Part shown: in pieces, positions 14,229 to 14,998 of the stretch
How the letters are laid out: the number at the start of each line of letters is the position of its first letter
Numbering within the stretch: the first letter of the stretch is position 1
DNA from: an uncultured Clostridia bacterium
GTDB lineage: Bacteria > Bacillota > Clostridia > Oscillospirales > Oscillospiraceae
Direction of reading: 5' to 3'
NCBI GenBank assembly: GCA_937858235.1
Contig: CALLZZ010000322.1
Location: 1 to 14,998, forward strand
Length of the DNA: 14,998 bases
Notes under the pieces: generated by a model
What the model was told of the DNA's origin: nothing
Database searches by the model: none
The model's input: the letters and a program-made list of their open reading frames with translations, nothing else
Position numbers and translations under genes: made by a program

Positions 14229-14933
14229 ATGAGATGGCAGCAATTCTACGACTCTTACCTCGGATGGGCTGACAGTACCATCTCTTCCAGAATTTCACAG
14301 ATATCCGATATACAGAATGCGGATGCTGTGGAGATCGTAGATTGCTGTCAATGCATAGATGAGCCACTTGCAGGTCGTCTTCTCCGGAAGGTGGAGAAAG
14401 CAAAGGTATCCTTCACGGTTGGACAAGTTGCCGAGCTTGCCATGTTCATCAGTGATGAAGAGCTCTTAAACACCATCGCCGCAGAGGTGTCCGGCCCTTG
14501 CACGCAGAATGATCTGGAAGAGCTAAACAACGGCGGGATTCGAGATGATGTAATAACGGACATCGCAAGGCGTTACAACTTACAAGATCCGAATGAAGGT
14601 GCTATCTGGAAGCCGGGTGTTTTGCAGAAACAGCTCGATGATATGGCGGACAGTGCTGGACAGCTCGCAAACAACCTAAACCGGATCAATAGGGACCTCG
14701 AAAAGCAGAAACGGCAGAGGAAACCTGGACTGCTTGCTTTTCTCGGAGTGCTTGGAGAAACGGGCCGTTCCAAGTCATCATCTGGCTTCCGGGTTGGTGA
14801 TCATGTTCGTGTGAAGTACCGTGGACAGGAAGGAACGGTCGTCGACATCAACGGGAATCTGATAATGGTCTCACTCGACGATAGCGGACACGTGGATTCC
14901 TACGACGCGTCACAGCTTGAGAAGGCTTGGTAA
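14229..14933 (+). CDS. Unrecognised 234-residue protein with C-terminal SH3/KOW-like barrel
   Basis: I do not recognise this family. Residues 1-120 are soluble and mostly helical-looking, starting MRWQQFYDSYLGWADSTISS, with three cysteines at 39, 40 and 42 (CCQC). Residues about 131-165 form a likely coiled coil (LQKQLDDMADSAGQLANNLN, then a basic KQKRQRK). Residues about 187-231 look like a small SH3 or KOW-type beta barrel: FRVGDHVRVKYRGQEGTVVD, then NLIMVSLDDSG and a closing SQLEKAW. Such barrels often bind nucleic acid or protein tails. There is no signal peptide, membrane span or clear catalytic motif. It follows the DUF499 gene by 30 bases on the same strand with a good ribosome binding site, so it is probably a subunit or accessory factor of the same system, perhaps a DNA- or RNA-binding adaptor. 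Confidence 0.75.
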   Translation: MRWQQFYDSYLGWADSTISSRISQISDIQNADAVEIVDCCQCIDEPLAGRLLRKVEKAKVSFTVGQVAELAMFISDEELLNTIAAEVSGPCTQNDLEELNNGGIRDDVITDIARRYNLQDPNEGAIWKPGVLQKQLDDMADSAGQLANNLNRINRDLEKQKRQRKPGLLAFLGVLGETGRSKSSSGFRVGDHVRVKYRGQEGTVVDINGNLIMVSLDDSGHVDSYDASQLEKAW

Positions 14934-14998
14934 CCGGTACTGGTAAACCTTTCAACGATAGCCATACTTTTTAACGATTGCAGATTGGGGGTGTCGCT
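14934..14998 (+). other. Short non-coding end of the window
   Basis: No gene start, rho-independent terminator or promoter could be supported. There is an imperfect palindrome-like stretch around ACCGGTACTGGT (14934-14945) but no T-run after a stable stem. The AACGAT repeat (14954-14959 and 14973-14978) may be chance. The operon could continue beyond the window. Confidence 0.4.

Noticed and set aside
14934..14998. Rho-independent terminator after the last gene
   Set aside because: The palindrome-like stretch is short and imperfect and no T-run follows a stem, so the end of the operon cannot be placed here.

Overview
The window is a single, tightly packed block of plus-strand genes that reads as part of an anti-phage defence island. 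No ribosomal, metabolic or housekeeping genes, RNA genes, CRISPR arrays or transposases are visible. Moderate G+C (about 40-55% in hand-counted stretches), strong GGAGG-type ribosome binding sites and the style of the proteins suggest a Bacillota genome, probably a gut-type Clostridium relative. This placement is an inference from general appearance, not from a marker gene.

Layout. Positions 1-1903 hold the downstream part of an ABC-three-component (ABC-3C) conflict module: the apparent last codons of an upstream gene, a small middle component (36-266), and a DUF2326-type SMC-like ATPase (251-1903). Its genes overlap by about 16 bases. A small Cro/C1-type helix-turn-helix regulator follows, overlapping the ATPase stop (ATGA at 1900). 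Positions 2208-14933 hold five genes: an SNF2-family helicase with a C-terminal DUF3883 PD-(D/E)xK-like domain; a DUF1156 DNA methyltransferase with intact DPPY; a second, shorter DUF1156 paralogue whose catalytic motif reads ELPY; a large DUF499 P-loop ATPase with an N-terminal Swt1-like HEPN domain and intact RNxxxH; and an unrecognised 234-residue protein ending in a small SH3/KOW-like barrel. Gaps between genes are 2-33 bases, no terminator is visible, and all genes probably belong to one operon that began before the window. No gene-free stretch exceeds about 65 bases.

How the parts may work together. The helicase, methylase and DUF499 ATPase set resembles the helicase-methylase-ATPase (Hma-like) and DUF1156/DUF499 anti-phage loci I recall from defence-system catalogues; I could not check this by search. 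The first DUF1156 protein probably marks host DNA. The degenerate second copy may be a non-catalytic partner that binds target DNA. The SNF2-DUF3883 protein is a candidate for recognising, translocating on or cutting unmarked DNA, and the DUF499-HEPN protein for ATP-driven control and possibly RNA cleavage. The most interesting points are the active/degenerate methyltransferase pair, an apparent composition mosaic inside the active methyltransferase gene, the HEPN-ATPase fusion, the unknown terminal gene, and the coupling of this set to an ABC-3C module through a small regulator.
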